The notes under the pieces: model-generated
Databases searched by the model: none
What the model saw: only the letters and a program-made list of their open reading frames with translations
What the model was told of the DNA's origin: nothing
Program-made: the position numbers and the translations under genes
Shown here: positions 25,687 through 33,156 of the stretch, in pieces
How positions within the stretch are numbered: position 1 is the stretch's first letter
How the letters are laid out: the number at the start of each line of letters is the position of its first letter
DNA from: UBA6623 sp965248235
Lineage (GTDB): Bacteria; Acidobacteriota; Terriglobia; Bryobacterales; UBA6623
Reading direction: 5' to 3'
Assembly (NCBI GenBank): GCA_965248235.1
Contig: CBDFIU010000001.1
Location: 1 to 64,000, forward strand
Length of the DNA stretch: 64,000 nt

Positions 25687-26445
25687 TTATCCCGCTACAA
25701 CGTTCGTTTCACCGGCGGGGTCTTCGAGTGGTGTGTCGTCCAAATCCTGGCTGTAAAGAATGCGGCCGCAGGATTCGCACTTGAGAATCTCTTCGCCCAG
25801 CCGCAGTTTCTGCGCCACATGCGGGCGCAACACCACATTGCAGGCCATGCAGCGGTCATCGGAAGCCGCGGCCACGGCCGTGCCGCCACGCAACTTGTAG
25901 GCTCGCTCATACACCGACAGCACCGGCCCGGAAACCGACGAGGCCAGTTCGCTCCGCTTGCCCCGTTCGACGGCCAACTCGTCTTCGTCCTTGGCGACGC
26001 GCGTTTTGGTCTGCTTCACTTCCTTCGCGACCACGGCGCTTTCGGTCTGAAGCGCTTTTTCCGCCTGCCCGACATTCCCTTCAATCGTGTCGGCCTCGAT
26101 CATCTTGTCGAGAATATGGTCTTCCGTCCGGCGGATTTCCTTTTCAGCGAAGTCGATCTCTCTCTGAAACACCCGAAACTGCTCGTTGGTCTTCGCCTCG
26201 CCCATCTGGACCCGCAGATGGGACATCTTTTGCTGCCAAGTGGAGATTTCGCCGTCCATCAGCCGGCGAGACTTTCGATTGTCCTCGAGCGCCTCCTGAT
26301 CCGCGGCCAAAGCTTGCTTGTGCGCTTCGAGTTTACTCTCGATTTCAGCGACGTATTTCGGCAGCCGGGCGATTTCTTCCGTCAACTCGCGGACTCGACC
26401 ATCGACGAGTTGTAGTTGGCGCACGAGGGCAATGTCAGGATTCAT
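25687..26445 (-). CDS. Coiled-coil protein with C4 zinc ribbon (DUF164 / CT398-like)
   Basis: 252 residues. Residues 1-170 form a long antiparallel coiled coil (heptad Leu/Glu/Lys pattern; GEAKTNEQFRVFQREIDFAE is the conserved turn). Then comes the zinc ribbon CMACNVVLRP...LKCESCGRILY with four cysteines. The family occurs widely in bacteria and has been suggested to take part in nucleic-acid or secretion-related processes, but its role is not settled. It lies 42 bases downstream of murJ on the same strand, so co-transcription is likely. Confidence 0.88.
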   Translation of the reverse strand: MNPDIALVRQLQLVDGRVRELTEEIARLPKYVAEIESKLEAHKQALAADQEALEDNRKSRRLMDGEISTWQQKMSHLRVQMGEAKTNEQFRVFQREIDFAEKEIRRTEDHILDKMIEADTIEGNVGQAEKALQTESAVVAKEVKQTKTRVAKDEDELAVERGKRSELASSVSGPVLSVYERAYKLRGGTAVAAASDDRCMACNVVLRPHVAQKLRLGEEILKCESCGRILYSQDLDDTPLEDPAGETNVVAG

Positions 26446-26487
26446 GAAGTCTTTCGGACCCGGTCGCCGCCCGCCCGCGGGCTCGGC

Positions 26488-28218
26488 CTAATATTCGTCG
26501 GAGTCGATCCTATCATAGCGGGCGCGATCATCCGTCGACCATTCCCGCCGACCTCGAAAGCGGCCGATCACGGCTTGTTGGGCCGCGTCCAGCTCTTGCA
26601 CATGCAAAAAACGACACATCCCGTACAGCACCGCCAACCCTAGCGGAACCGAAAGCGCCAGATCCGCGAAACGAGCCGCCGTCGACTCGCCAATCGCGTA
26701 CCGCAGCGCCGTCGAGGAAAGCCAACAATTGGCCCCCATGAAAGCCGAGGCCGTGACGATCTTGACTACGCTCCAGCTCAACCGGCGGCCGTGAATACCG
26801 CCCAGCTTGATTTTCATCATCCAAAACAACACCACAAAATTGAACACAGCCACCAGCGATGTCGAAAACGCGAGCCCCCCGTGCCCCCACCCCAGTACCC
26901 GAATAAATGTCCAATTCAGCCCGTAGTTCAGAAAGATCGACGTGATCCCCGCGGTCATCGGAATACGCACGTCGTTGAGAGCATAGTAGGCGGGAGTCAA
27001 CACCTTGATCGCCGCGTACGCCGCCAGCCCGAGACAGTAGAAGGATAGGGCCGCCGCGGTTTGCTCGGTGTCGTTCGCGCCGAAGGCTCCGCGCTGGAAC
27101 ACCACGCCGACAAGCGATTTGCTGAGAATCGTCAGGCCCACCGCCGAGGGAATCGTCAGCAAAAAGACCAGACCCAGCGAGCTCGACAACGTATCACGGA
27201 ATTCGTTCATGCGGCCGCGGCCCGCGCTTTGCGAAATCGCCGGGAGAGTTGCCGAGGCCACCGCCACGCCGAATAACCCCAGCGGTAATTGCATGAAACG
27301 AAAGGCGTACCCCAGCCACGAGACCGGGCCGTCGATCACGCTCCCCGCCGCGTTGGTAATTTGCGAGGCGAAGATGCTGTTGACGACCACGTTGATCTGT
27401 ACCGCCGCGGCCCCGATAACGGCCGGCCCCATCAACAGAAGCATTTGCCGCAACCCGGGGTCGGAAAGGTCGAAATCAGGGCGAAAACGCAAGCCGATTT
27501 TGCGCAAGACGGGCCATTGGCAGCCGTATTGCACGATCCCGCCCAACAGGGTTCCGATCGCCATGCCGACGATGGGTTCGATGCCCAGCAACGGCCCGAC
27601 CGCAAAGCCCAACGTCAACCCCACCGCCAACGACGTAATGTTGAAAAAGGCCGAGGCCAGCGCCGGAACCCCGAATATGCCCTTGGCGTTGAGAACCCCC
27701 ATGGCCTTCGCCGCCAGCGCGATGAACAACAGAAACGGAATCATGATCCGCGCCAGCTCGACCGTCAAGTCCTTCTTGCCCGGAACCTCGGCGAAACCGG
27801 GAAACATGACGTCGACGAGTTGCGGCGCGAAGACCATTCCCAACAAACAAATCACGGCCAGCAGCGGCACCAACACCGTCGCCAGCCGGTTCGAGAGTCG
27901 ATAAGCCTCCTCTTCGCTCTTGGTCGCCAGATATTGGGAAAACGTCGTGACGAAGGCGGCCGACAGGGCGCCCTCCGCCAGCAGATCACGGGTTAGATTG
28001 GGAATGCGGAAGGCCGCCAGAAAGGCGTCAAATACCAATCCGGCGCCGAAATACTTCGCGAAGACAACCTCGCGAATCAGGCCGGTCACGCGGCTGAAAA
28101 GAACCGCCGCGCTCACCACCCCGGCCGATCGCACGATATGGGCGTGCCGCGAAGCCCGCGGAGCGTCAGGCGACTCAGCTTCCTCCAACCCGACCGGCGG
28201 CGGCGCCTTGGTGGCCAT
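26488..28218 (-). CDS. murJ: Lipid II flippase MurJ
   Basis: 576 residues with about 14 predicted membrane helices, MATE-like. It begins with a polar lead and then VSAAVLFSRVTGLIREVVFAK, the characteristic first helix; FRIPNLTRDLLAEGALSAAF follows with the conserved Arg and Glu. It also has LGLAAYAAIKVLTPAYYALND and a late hydrophobic region. MurJ moves the peptidoglycan precursor lipid II across the inner membrane and is normally essential. It ends in a polar, charged cytoplasmic tail (RFRGRREWSTDDRARYDR). Confidence 0.93.
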   Translation of the reverse strand: MATKAPPPVGLEEAESPDAPRASRHAHIVRSAGVVSAAVLFSRVTGLIREVVFAKYFGAGLVFDAFLAAFRIPNLTRDLLAEGALSAAFVTTFSQYLATKSEEEAYRLSNRLATVLVPLLAVICLLGMVFAPQLVDVMFPGFAEVPGKKDLTVELARIMIPFLLFIALAAKAMGVLNAKGIFGVPALASAFFNITSLAVGLTLGFAVGPLLGIEPIVGMAIGTLLGGIVQYGCQWPVLRKIGLRFRPDFDLSDPGLRQMLLLMGPAVIGAAAVQINVVVNSIFASQITNAAGSVIDGPVSWLGYAFRFMQLPLGLFGVAVASATLPAISQSAGRGRMNEFRDTLSSSLGLVFLLTIPSAVGLTILSKSLVGVVFQRGAFGANDTEQTAAALSFYCLGLAAYAAIKVLTPAYYALNDVRIPMTAGITSIFLNYGLNWTFIRVLGWGHGGLAFSTSLVAVFNFVVLFWMMKIKLGGIHGRRLSWSVVKIVTASAFMGANCWLSSTALRYAIGESTAARFADLALSVPLGLAVLYGMCRFLHVQELDAAQQAVIGRFRGRREWSTDDRARYDRIDSDEY

Positions 28219-28316
28219 TGATGGTTAGCTTATCACGGGGTCAAAGCGCGGAAGACCGCGCTCGGCGAACGCTTCCTCGGATGCTTTGGTCGGGAGCCGG
28301 CGGGAAATGCGGGCAA

Positions 28317-28499
28317 GCCTGCATTTCTCACCAAGTGTCGAGGCGAAGTGCATGAGAGGGCCGTCAGTACGAGACGCGGGCGGCTTGGCGCGCGCAGGCG
28401 TACTTGAACGGTACGGTGAGCACGGCAAGCAAGCGCAACGAAGTAATGGCGGGCCTATCATGTGCTTCGACCGTCAGTTGGCGGGAAATGCGGGCTAGC
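28317..28499 (-). repeat. Dispersed approximately 190-bp inverted-arm repeat, copy A
   Basis: Same family as the repeats at 32955-33149 and 56025-56205, but in the opposite orientation. Shared internal landmarks on the minus strand are TAGGCCCGCCATTACTTCGT, CCGTGCTCACCGTAC, a GC-rich GCGCGCCAAGC segment, and CTCTCATGCAC. The two ends pair with each other (GCATTTCTCACCAAG at 28321 against TTGGCGGGAAATGC at 28478). An extra perfect-looking hairpin, GAAATGCGGGC/GCCTGCATTTC, borders the left side at 28304-28327. No protein is expected. It fills most of the 276-base gap after murJ. Confidence 0.75.
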
Positions 28500-28848
28500 C
28501 GAGCCAATACCCGTGCGCCCATCCAAAGACCAGGCCCCACAAGCCCGCTCCGATCGGGAAAGACGCCAGCGCCCAAAGCAAACGTCCCCACGGCGTCATC
28601 TTCCCCGGATAGAACGCCAAGAACGCCTGCGCCAGCAAGACAAACCCAAACGTGACGTATCCGCCCAGCCCGCTCTCCAAGCACCATGGGCAATGCGGCC
28701 CCTGGGCGGCGTGGATGTTGCAGGAGGCGGCCGCGCCATTCCACCACGATCGGCATCCGCAGGTGTAGATCCAATCACAAGCGCTGATGAACCACGCCGA
28801 CGTGACTCCGGCGGCGGCGACAAAAGCGGCGATACGCGACAACAGCAT
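28495..28848 (-). CDS. Small membrane protein with Cys motifs (CNIH...CPWC)
   Basis: 117 residues with three to four membrane helices: AAFVAAAGVTSAWFIS, GYVTFGFVLLAQAFLAFY, and LLWALASFPIGAGLWGLVFG. Between the first two lies a Cys-rich loop: CDWIYTCGCRSWW, then ASCNIHAAQGPHCPWCLE. CPWC resembles a thioredoxin-type redox or metal site. I recognise the pattern as a recurring uncharacterised protein in Acidobacteria-like genomes but cannot name it. Disulfide chemistry or metal binding at the membrane are both possible. It stands alone; its gene end abuts repeat A. Confidence 0.7.
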   Translation of the reverse strand: MLLSRIAAFVAAAGVTSAWFISACDWIYTCGCRSWWNGAAASCNIHAAQGPHCPWCLESGLGGYVTFGFVLLAQAFLAFYPGKMTPWGRLLWALASFPIGAGLWGLVFGWAHGYWLG

Positions 28849-28891
28849 AAGTATTGAGAGACGCCCGCCGAACCAACGCAGCCCTAAAAGG

Positions 28892-28920
28892 TCTACACCG
28901 ATCGAGCCTCTCCCTATAAT
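28892..28920 (+). promoter_or_regulatory. Sigma-70-like promoter facing the phage tail fragment
   Basis: TCTACA (28892-28897) and a perfect TATAAT (28915-28920) are 17 bases apart. No intact gene begins just downstream, so it may have served a gene lost at the junction near 29.0 kb. A REP-type hairpin GGGCGTTGCGTTACGCCC follows at about 28937. Confidence 0.4.
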
Positions 28921-28999
28921 TCTCTTTCAAGTGTACCGGGCGTTGCGTTACGCCCGTCGAAATCGCAAACAAAGCCGGCCGCGGCTCGACCCCGGTAGC

Positions 29000-29019
29000 G
29001 ACAAACACTCGTGTTTGTC
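29000..29019. repeat. Perfect short palindrome, REP-like
   Basis: GACAAACACTCGTGTTTGTC is a perfect 9-bp stem with a two-base loop. It lies immediately before the phage tail fragment, close to the inferred junction. There is no T run after it, so a terminator is unlikely. Confidence 0.55.
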
Positions 29020-29048
29020 CCAGCCCACAGTCCGCACAAGCTCTCCGC

Positions 29049-29210
29049 TCGGGTGGGGCACGCTCGATCGACGGCAGCATCCACATCCAACAGTTGACGA
29101 TCAATCAGCTTCCCGGCGAGGATGCCCGCGCGCTGGCCACCCGCGTTCTCGACGAGATCGAGCGCCAGCGGCTCCATCGACTCAGAAAGAGGGAATACGA
29201 TGCCCTCTGA
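29049..29210 (+). pseudogene. Phage tail tape-measure protein, C-terminal end only
   Basis: The frame reads GSIHIQQLTINQLPGEDARA followed by a basic helical end RLHRLRKREYDAL and TGA at 29208. Ends of this kind (a beta strand 'IHI..LTI', then acidic-basic helices) are typical of tape-measure proteins, and the tail U gene follows with a four-base-type overlap, as in P2-like phages. The large N-terminal body is missing; the left boundary is a guess between 29010 and 29060. Confidence 0.55.
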
Positions 29211-29610
29211 GCACATGCTTAAGCTGGGAGACTATCTCTTCTCTGTTTCCACCGCCGCCTACCAGGAGTGGTCCCACTCGTCGGAATACCGCTGGCCGGC
29301 CCAGGAGCGCGTCGGCCGCTTGCCGGCTCGCCAATACCTCGGGCCAGGCCAGGAAGAGATCACCCTGAGCGGCGTCATCTATCCGCGCTATAAGGGCGGT
29401 CTCGGCCAACTCGACCGCATGCGGAGCGAGGCCGGCCGGGGCGAGCCCTTGATGCTGACCGAGGGCACGGGCCGCGTCTGGGGCCAGTGGGTCATCACGC
29501 GCGTCGAGGAGACCCGCCGCGTGTTCCACTCAGACGGCACGCCCCAGCGCGTCGAGTTCCGCCTCGAACTTGCCCGCTATGGCGAGGAGCGTAAAGAGGC
29601 CACGGCATGA
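29200..29610 (+). CDS. Phage tail protein, P2 gpU family
   Basis: 136 residues: MLKLGDYLFSVSTAAYQEWS, then PARQYLGPGQEEITLSGVIY and GRGEPLMLTEGTGRVWGQWV, then a beta-rich end. The 'L G.y.F.v...ay..l.r...yrW' opening and the 'G..ei.L.G.iyP...Gg...l..lr' core are the gpU signature of contractile-tail phages (a tail terminator/completion role). ATG 29200 lies inside the end of the tape-measure frame, consistent with coupled translation. Confidence 0.85.
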   Translation: MPSEHMLKLGDYLFSVSTAAYQEWSHSSEYRWPAQERVGRLPARQYLGPGQEEITLSGVIYPRYKGGLGQLDRMRSEAGRGEPLMLTEGTGRVWGQWVITRVEETRRVFHSDGTPQRVEFRLELARYGEERKEATA

Positions 29611-30314
29611 GCAGCACCGCGCTCCTCGATGAGGTGAGCACCTCGAACTACTTCACCGAGATCGAAGAGCACTTTCGGCAGGCCCGCGGGACGCCTCTGT
29701 TCCAGCTTTCACCGCTCGATTGGGCACTGGTCGAGACCTGGAAGGACGCTGGTGTCCCTGTCGAGGCGGTCCACAAGGGCATTGAGCGGGTATTCGAGAA
29801 GTGGCGTGCCCGAAAGCACAAGACACGGATCAACTCGCTCTCCTACTGTGCCCAGGAAGTATGGGCGGCCGCGAGCCGAATGGATGGCACCGCTAAGACA
29901 ACGAGAGTCCCCGAGCCGGCATTTAGCGCCGAAGAGTTGTCCCGGTTCTTCCGCCGCAACGCCGAGGCCATCCGTCAGCGCGCCCCCCAAGAGTCCGAGG
30001 AGCACCGCAAGATGCTGGAGTACATCGGCGTTGAGCTCGACGAACTAGCCGAGCTTGCCGAACGGGATGAGGTTCATGATCTCGAAGCGATCGAGCAGCG
30101 TCTCTATGGCCTTGAGGAGCGCATGATTGCCACCGTGATCGAGGCCGCGGCGCATGACAATCTTCTCGTCTCCCGGCAAGAGGTGGACCGTCAACTAGCT
30201 CCCTACCGCTCGAAGATGACTGCGGAGCAACTGGCGCTGCTCGAGAAGCAGTATCTCGAACGCCAATACCTCGAACGCCGTGGCTTGCCGAGGTTGAGCC
30301 TGTTTTACCTCTAA
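29607..30314 (+). CDS. Phage-associated protein of unknown function
   Basis: 235 residues, helical, acidic. One recognisable region is SPLDWALVETWKDAGVPVEA followed by GIERVFEKWRARKHKTRINS, which resembles a helical DNA-binding or scaffold-type segment seen in other phage-related proteins; the remainder (residues 100-220) is coiled coil. It overlaps gpU by four bases (ATGA) and gpX by one (TAATG), so it belongs to the tail operon despite having no known tail role. Confidence 0.65.
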   Translation: MSSTALLDEVSTSNYFTEIEEHFRQARGTPLFQLSPLDWALVETWKDAGVPVEAVHKGIERVFEKWRARKHKTRINSLSYCAQEVWAAASRMDGTAKTTRVPEPAFSAEELSRFFRRNAEAIRQRAPQESEEHRKMLEYIGVELDELAELAERDEVHDLEAIEQRLYGLEERMIATVIEAAAHDNLLVSRQEVDRQLAPYRSKMTAEQLALLEKQYLERQYLERRGLPRLSLFYL

Positions 30315-30520
30315 TGACCTACCGCACCCGAGACGGCGACATGCTTGACGCCATCTGCCGCCGCTACTACGGCACCGAGACCGGCACCGTCGAGGTTGTG
30401 CTGGAGGCCAACCCCGGACTCGCCGCCCGCGGCCCGCTGCTGCCCGAAGGCATCCTGGTCGAGCTGCCCGAGCTGCCCCGGCCTCCCAAGACCATCCCTA
30501 CCGTGAAGCTATGGGACTGA
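30314..30520 (+). CDS. Phage tail protein X (LysM-like, P2 gpX)
   Basis: 68 residues, a single LysM-like domain: YRTRDGDMLDAICRRYYGTE, then EVVLEANPGLAARGPLLPEG and IPTVKLWD at the end. This matches the small gpX proteins that follow gpU in P2-like tails. The start overlaps the stop of the preceding gene. Confidence 0.88.
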   Translation: MTYRTRDGDMLDAICRRYYGTETGTVEVVLEANPGLAARGPLLPEGILVELPELPRPPKTIPTVKLWD

Positions 30521-30524
30521 AAAT

Positions 30525-30674
30525 ATGATCCAACTTGTCATCGTCAGGGACTTTTCCGATTACCCCGCAGGCCAGGAGGACGGCCGGCGGTTCCGCCTGC
30601 ACTGGTTGCGTCCGATGTTCAGCCGCGCCGCGGCCACCGGCGAAAAACTGCTTGTTGACCTCGACGGCGGCTGA
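30525..30674 (+). pseudogene. STAS-like (DUF4325) protein, N-terminal fragment
   Basis: From ATG 30525: LVIVRDFSDYPAGQEDGRRF, then WLRPMFSRAAATGEKLLVDL, DGG, stop. 'VrDFs.yPaGR...dG..sGe.FR...L.p.l' and 'v.VDLDG' are the landmarks of DUF4325, but the rest (normally 'GYGSSFLEEAFGGL') is absent. The end coincides with the truncated tail of a convergent membrane-protein gene at about 30671. DUF4325 proteins often sit beside ATPase partners in defence-like or mobile loci; here no partner remains. It is 4 bases downstream of gpX. Confidence 0.6.
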
Positions 30675-31671
30675 TGCTGAAAAGTCCCCCGACGAACCCG
30701 CCGAAAAGAACCATCCAGAGAACCCTTCCCCTGGGCTGTTCACTGTTCTCGCCCTTGGGCAGCAAGGCGCTTTCCGCTGCTTCAGGCGACGGCGCTGCCC
30801 CTTCCCCCTCGGGCGACGCCGACCCGGCTTGAGTCTCCTCGGGCGGTGAGCCGCCCCGCGGCTCTCCCGACGGCGCGGAGCCCGCCGATTCTTCCGATGT
30901 CGCGTCGCTTTGGCTCTCCGCCACCGGCGCGCCGCCTTCTCCCCCTTGGTCGTTTGCGGGTTGTTCGGCTTGCGGCAAGCCCGACGGGCGATCCTCGCCG
31001 GCACGCGGCCAGCCCTTCGTAAGGTCTGCCTCAAACATAAGCATCAAGACCGCGGTCGGAACGACCAAACACAATGCCGAAATGTAAGTGCGAATGTGCA
31101 TCCATTGGTCGCGAATCCGTTCCACGCGGATGCTGTTGACCCTCTCGAATCCAGCTCGAAGCAGCGTGCGGAAGGGTACCCTTTTCTTTCCCACCTCTCC
31201 GTCTTCGTCGCTCAGCTCCGCAAGCCGGGTCAGGATATCTCCGACTCGGCCACTGTCGTCCATTTTGAGCCGGATCATTTCTTCGCGCAGCACACCTTGT
31301 TGAGCGTAAAGGTCGCTGTCGCTGAATACGTTTTCAATCAAGAGGACTCGCACGAACGAAAGTGCTCGAGAGAGGCGGATCAGGTCGTCATAGCGTTGTG
31401 TCAATCTGTTCTCGTGTCGCACCATAATGTCACGGCAGACTTCGAGAACCGGTCGCTCGGCGGATGCGTCTTCCCCCTCAATCGCCGCCAGCCGCAGGTC
31501 AACAATGCGTTTGAGCTGATAGTAACGCTCGCGCACTTCGTAGTAGTGATGCCTCGATACGTTCCCCGCCAGCGGCATCGATCGCTTTACCTTGGACCAG
31601 AAGGAAATCAGCCACTTCCAGAATCGTTGGCGCGAACCACTGGGCCCAACCGCGGTCGTATTCGTAGTCAT
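30619..31671 (-). CDS. Two-span membrane protein with long acidic loop, 3' end chimeric
   Basis: No family recognised. ATG 31671 gives a 350-residue chain: a helical cytosolic part (about 1-170), one membrane helix (YISALCLVVPTAVLMLMF), an approximately 100-residue loop rich in Gly, Ser, Pro and Glu (SGSAPSGEPRGGSPPEETQA-like), then a second helix (VLWMVLFGGFVGGLFSI). The residues after FSISR derive from the neighbouring STAS-like fragment read backwards, so the natural C-terminus has been lost at about 30671. A longer in-frame start inside the IS element is not credible. Confidence 0.55.
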   Translation of the reverse strand: MTTNTTAVGPSGSRQRFWKWLISFWSKVKRSMPLAGNVSRHHYYEVRERYYQLKRIVDLRLAAIEGEDASAERPVLEVCRDIMVRHENRLTQRYDDLIRLSRALSFVRVLLIENVFSDSDLYAQQGVLREEMIRLKMDDSGRVGDILTRLAELSDEDGEVGKKRVPFRTLLRAGFERVNSIRVERIRDQWMHIRTYISALCLVVPTAVLMLMFEADLTKGWPRAGEDRPSGLPQAEQPANDQGGEGGAPVAESQSDATSEESAGSAPSGEPRGGSPPEETQAGSASPEGEGAAPSPEAAESALLPKGENSEQPRGRVLWMVLFGGFVGGLFSISRRRGQQAVFRRWPRRG

Positions 31672-31766
31672 AATCGGTAACCCTCGGCCTATTCTACGCG
31701 GAGCCGATGTTCTACATCCGATATCATAACGCTGCTTGTCAACTATAGAAGCGATATTTGGCCGGG

Positions 31767-32802
31767 GATGGGTATTTACTTGACTCAGGTATTGGGAAAT
31801 AGCCCCTACATGTTGTGGTCGTCCGAAGCGCGTGTCGCGGTGCCTCCGACCAGCGATTTGTAGGGTGCCGGTGGCACGGCGACGGCCTGTTGAACCAGGC
31901 GGTAAAAGAGCTTGCCTCGACTTCTGGACTTGCGGCGGTTGAAGCGGAAGGCGAATTCGTCGAGGTAGGAGTCGAGATGCTCGTGACTGACCGCTCCTTG
32001 ATGCGTGCCCAGTATCCAGCGCTTCACTAACGACACCACGCGGTGCACCCGGGGGAGCAGTTTCGAGGCGCGCGCCGGTTGCCCCTCCAGGTAGCTCACC
32101 TCGTGGCGATAGCCGTCGCCTTCGAGCGGTTCGTATCCCAGCCAACCGTCGGTATGGACCACGCTGCCGGGTTCGATCGACTCGCCGACGAAGGCCATCA
32201 AGCTGTCCCCGGAGGCGTTGGGAATGGTGCGTATCCGAACCCGCCCGATGCCGGCACCATCTTCCTCGGCCGCTACTACAATCAGCGCCTTAGCGTCGGT
32301 TTGGCGACCGCGCACGCCCTCCTCCAAGCCTCCTAAGTAAGTCTCGTCAACCTCCACGCGCCCGCTGAGCCGATCGCGTCCGGGCCGCACCATGGCGCGC
32401 CGGAGCTTATGCAACCAAGTCCAGGCCGTTTTGTAGCTGCCCAGGCCCAACACCCGCTGCAAGCCCAGCGCGCTCGCCCCGTTCTTCTGGCTCGTGAGCC
32501 ACCACATGGCTCGAAACCAACTCTGGAGGGGTTGGCGGGTGTCTTGAAATATTGTGCCCGCCGTTGGAGAAGCTTGATGCCCGCAGCCGGCGCACTCCAG
32601 CAGCGCTGTCCGCACCGCCCACGCTTTGTCGTGCCCGCATCGCGGACAACGAAAACCCTCCGGCCAGCGGAGTTGACACAGATACTCTCGACAGGCCTGC
32701 TCGGTGGCGAAACGCGCCTCGAACTCGGCCAGATTCCGAGGATAATCTTCCATTTCCCCGATCCTACATCTTGTGGTCACCTGAGTCAAGTAAATACCCA
32801 TC
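31767..32802 (-). mobile_element. IS1595-family insertion sequence, complete copy 1
   Basis: 1036 bp with ends GATGGGTATTTACTTGACTC and its complement. It is flanked by the same 8 bases, TGGCCGGG, at 31759-31766 and 32803-32810, as expected for a genuine IS1595 insertion. The element differs from the copy at 61583-62618 by at least one base (a Ser/Thr change near the transposase end), so both are recent. Confidence 0.93.
31806..32801 (-). CDS. IS1595-family transposase
   Basis: 331 residues: an N-terminal zinc ribbon (RCPRCGHDKAW...LLECAGCGHQ), then a DDE-type core with VDETYLGG, VHTDGWLGYE and the IS1595 ending SYLDEFAFRFNRRKSR. The intact frame starts inside the right inverted repeat. The same protein is encoded at 61584-62579, and its N-terminal part at the window end. 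Confidence 0.93.
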   Translation of the reverse strand: MGIYLTQVTTRCRIGEMEDYPRNLAEFEARFATEQACREYLCQLRWPEGFRCPRCGHDKAWAVRTALLECAGCGHQASPTAGTIFQDTRQPLQSWFRAMWWLTSQKNGASALGLQRVLGLGSYKTAWTWLHKLRRAMVRPGRDRLSGRVEVDETYLGGLEEGVRGRQTDAKALIVVAAEEDGAGIGRVRIRTIPNASGDSLMAFVGESIEPGSVVHTDGWLGYEPLEGDGYRHEVSYLEGQPARASKLLPRVHRVVSLVKRWILGTHQGAVSHEHLDSYLDEFAFRFNRRKSRSRGKLFYRLVQQAVAVPPAPYKSLVGGTATRASDDHNM

Positions 32803-32810
32803 TGGCCGGG

Positions 32811-32954
32811 ATATGGGCCTCACTCCCGGATTATTGTCAGTGCATTACGCGCCGCGGCATCAATAAAGCGGCGTCTTCCCAGTGCGCCGCGTTCGCCGGC
32901 CGATCACCCCGTGGTGCGCGAGACCGCCGGCCCACCGGATCCCCGTGAACTGCT
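32811..32954. other. Intergenic, nothing recognised
   Basis: About 144 bases between IS copy 1 and repeat B. It contains a small GCGCCGC/GCGGCGT pairing but no frame, promoter or RNA that I can support. Together with repeat B it makes up the 354-base gap before the Nramp-like gene. Confidence 0.5.
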
Positions 32955-33149
32955 AGCCTGTATTTCTGACTACCTGACGGTCGAAGCACGCAATAGGCCT
33001 GTCATTCCATCGTTACGGTTGCCTGCCGTGCTCACCGTACTGTTCAAGTACGCCTCTTTGCTTAAGAGAAGGGGTGCCAGGCGGCCCGTGCCTCGTACTG
33101 ACGGGCCTCTCACGCACTTCGCCCCGCCAGGTAGTGTGAAATGCAGGCT
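32955..33149 (+). repeat. Dispersed approximately 190-bp inverted-arm repeat, copy B
   Basis: Ends CTGTATTTCTGACTACCTGA and (complement) CGCCAGGTAGTGTGAAATGC pair with each other. Internal landmarks shared with copies A and C: ATAGGCCTGTCATTCC, CCGTGCTCACCGTACTGTTC, CTCGTACTGACGGGCCTCTC. It ends 8 bases before the transporter gene, so part of that gene's leader lies in the repeat. Confidence 0.75.
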
Positions 33150-33156
33150 GGATTAG

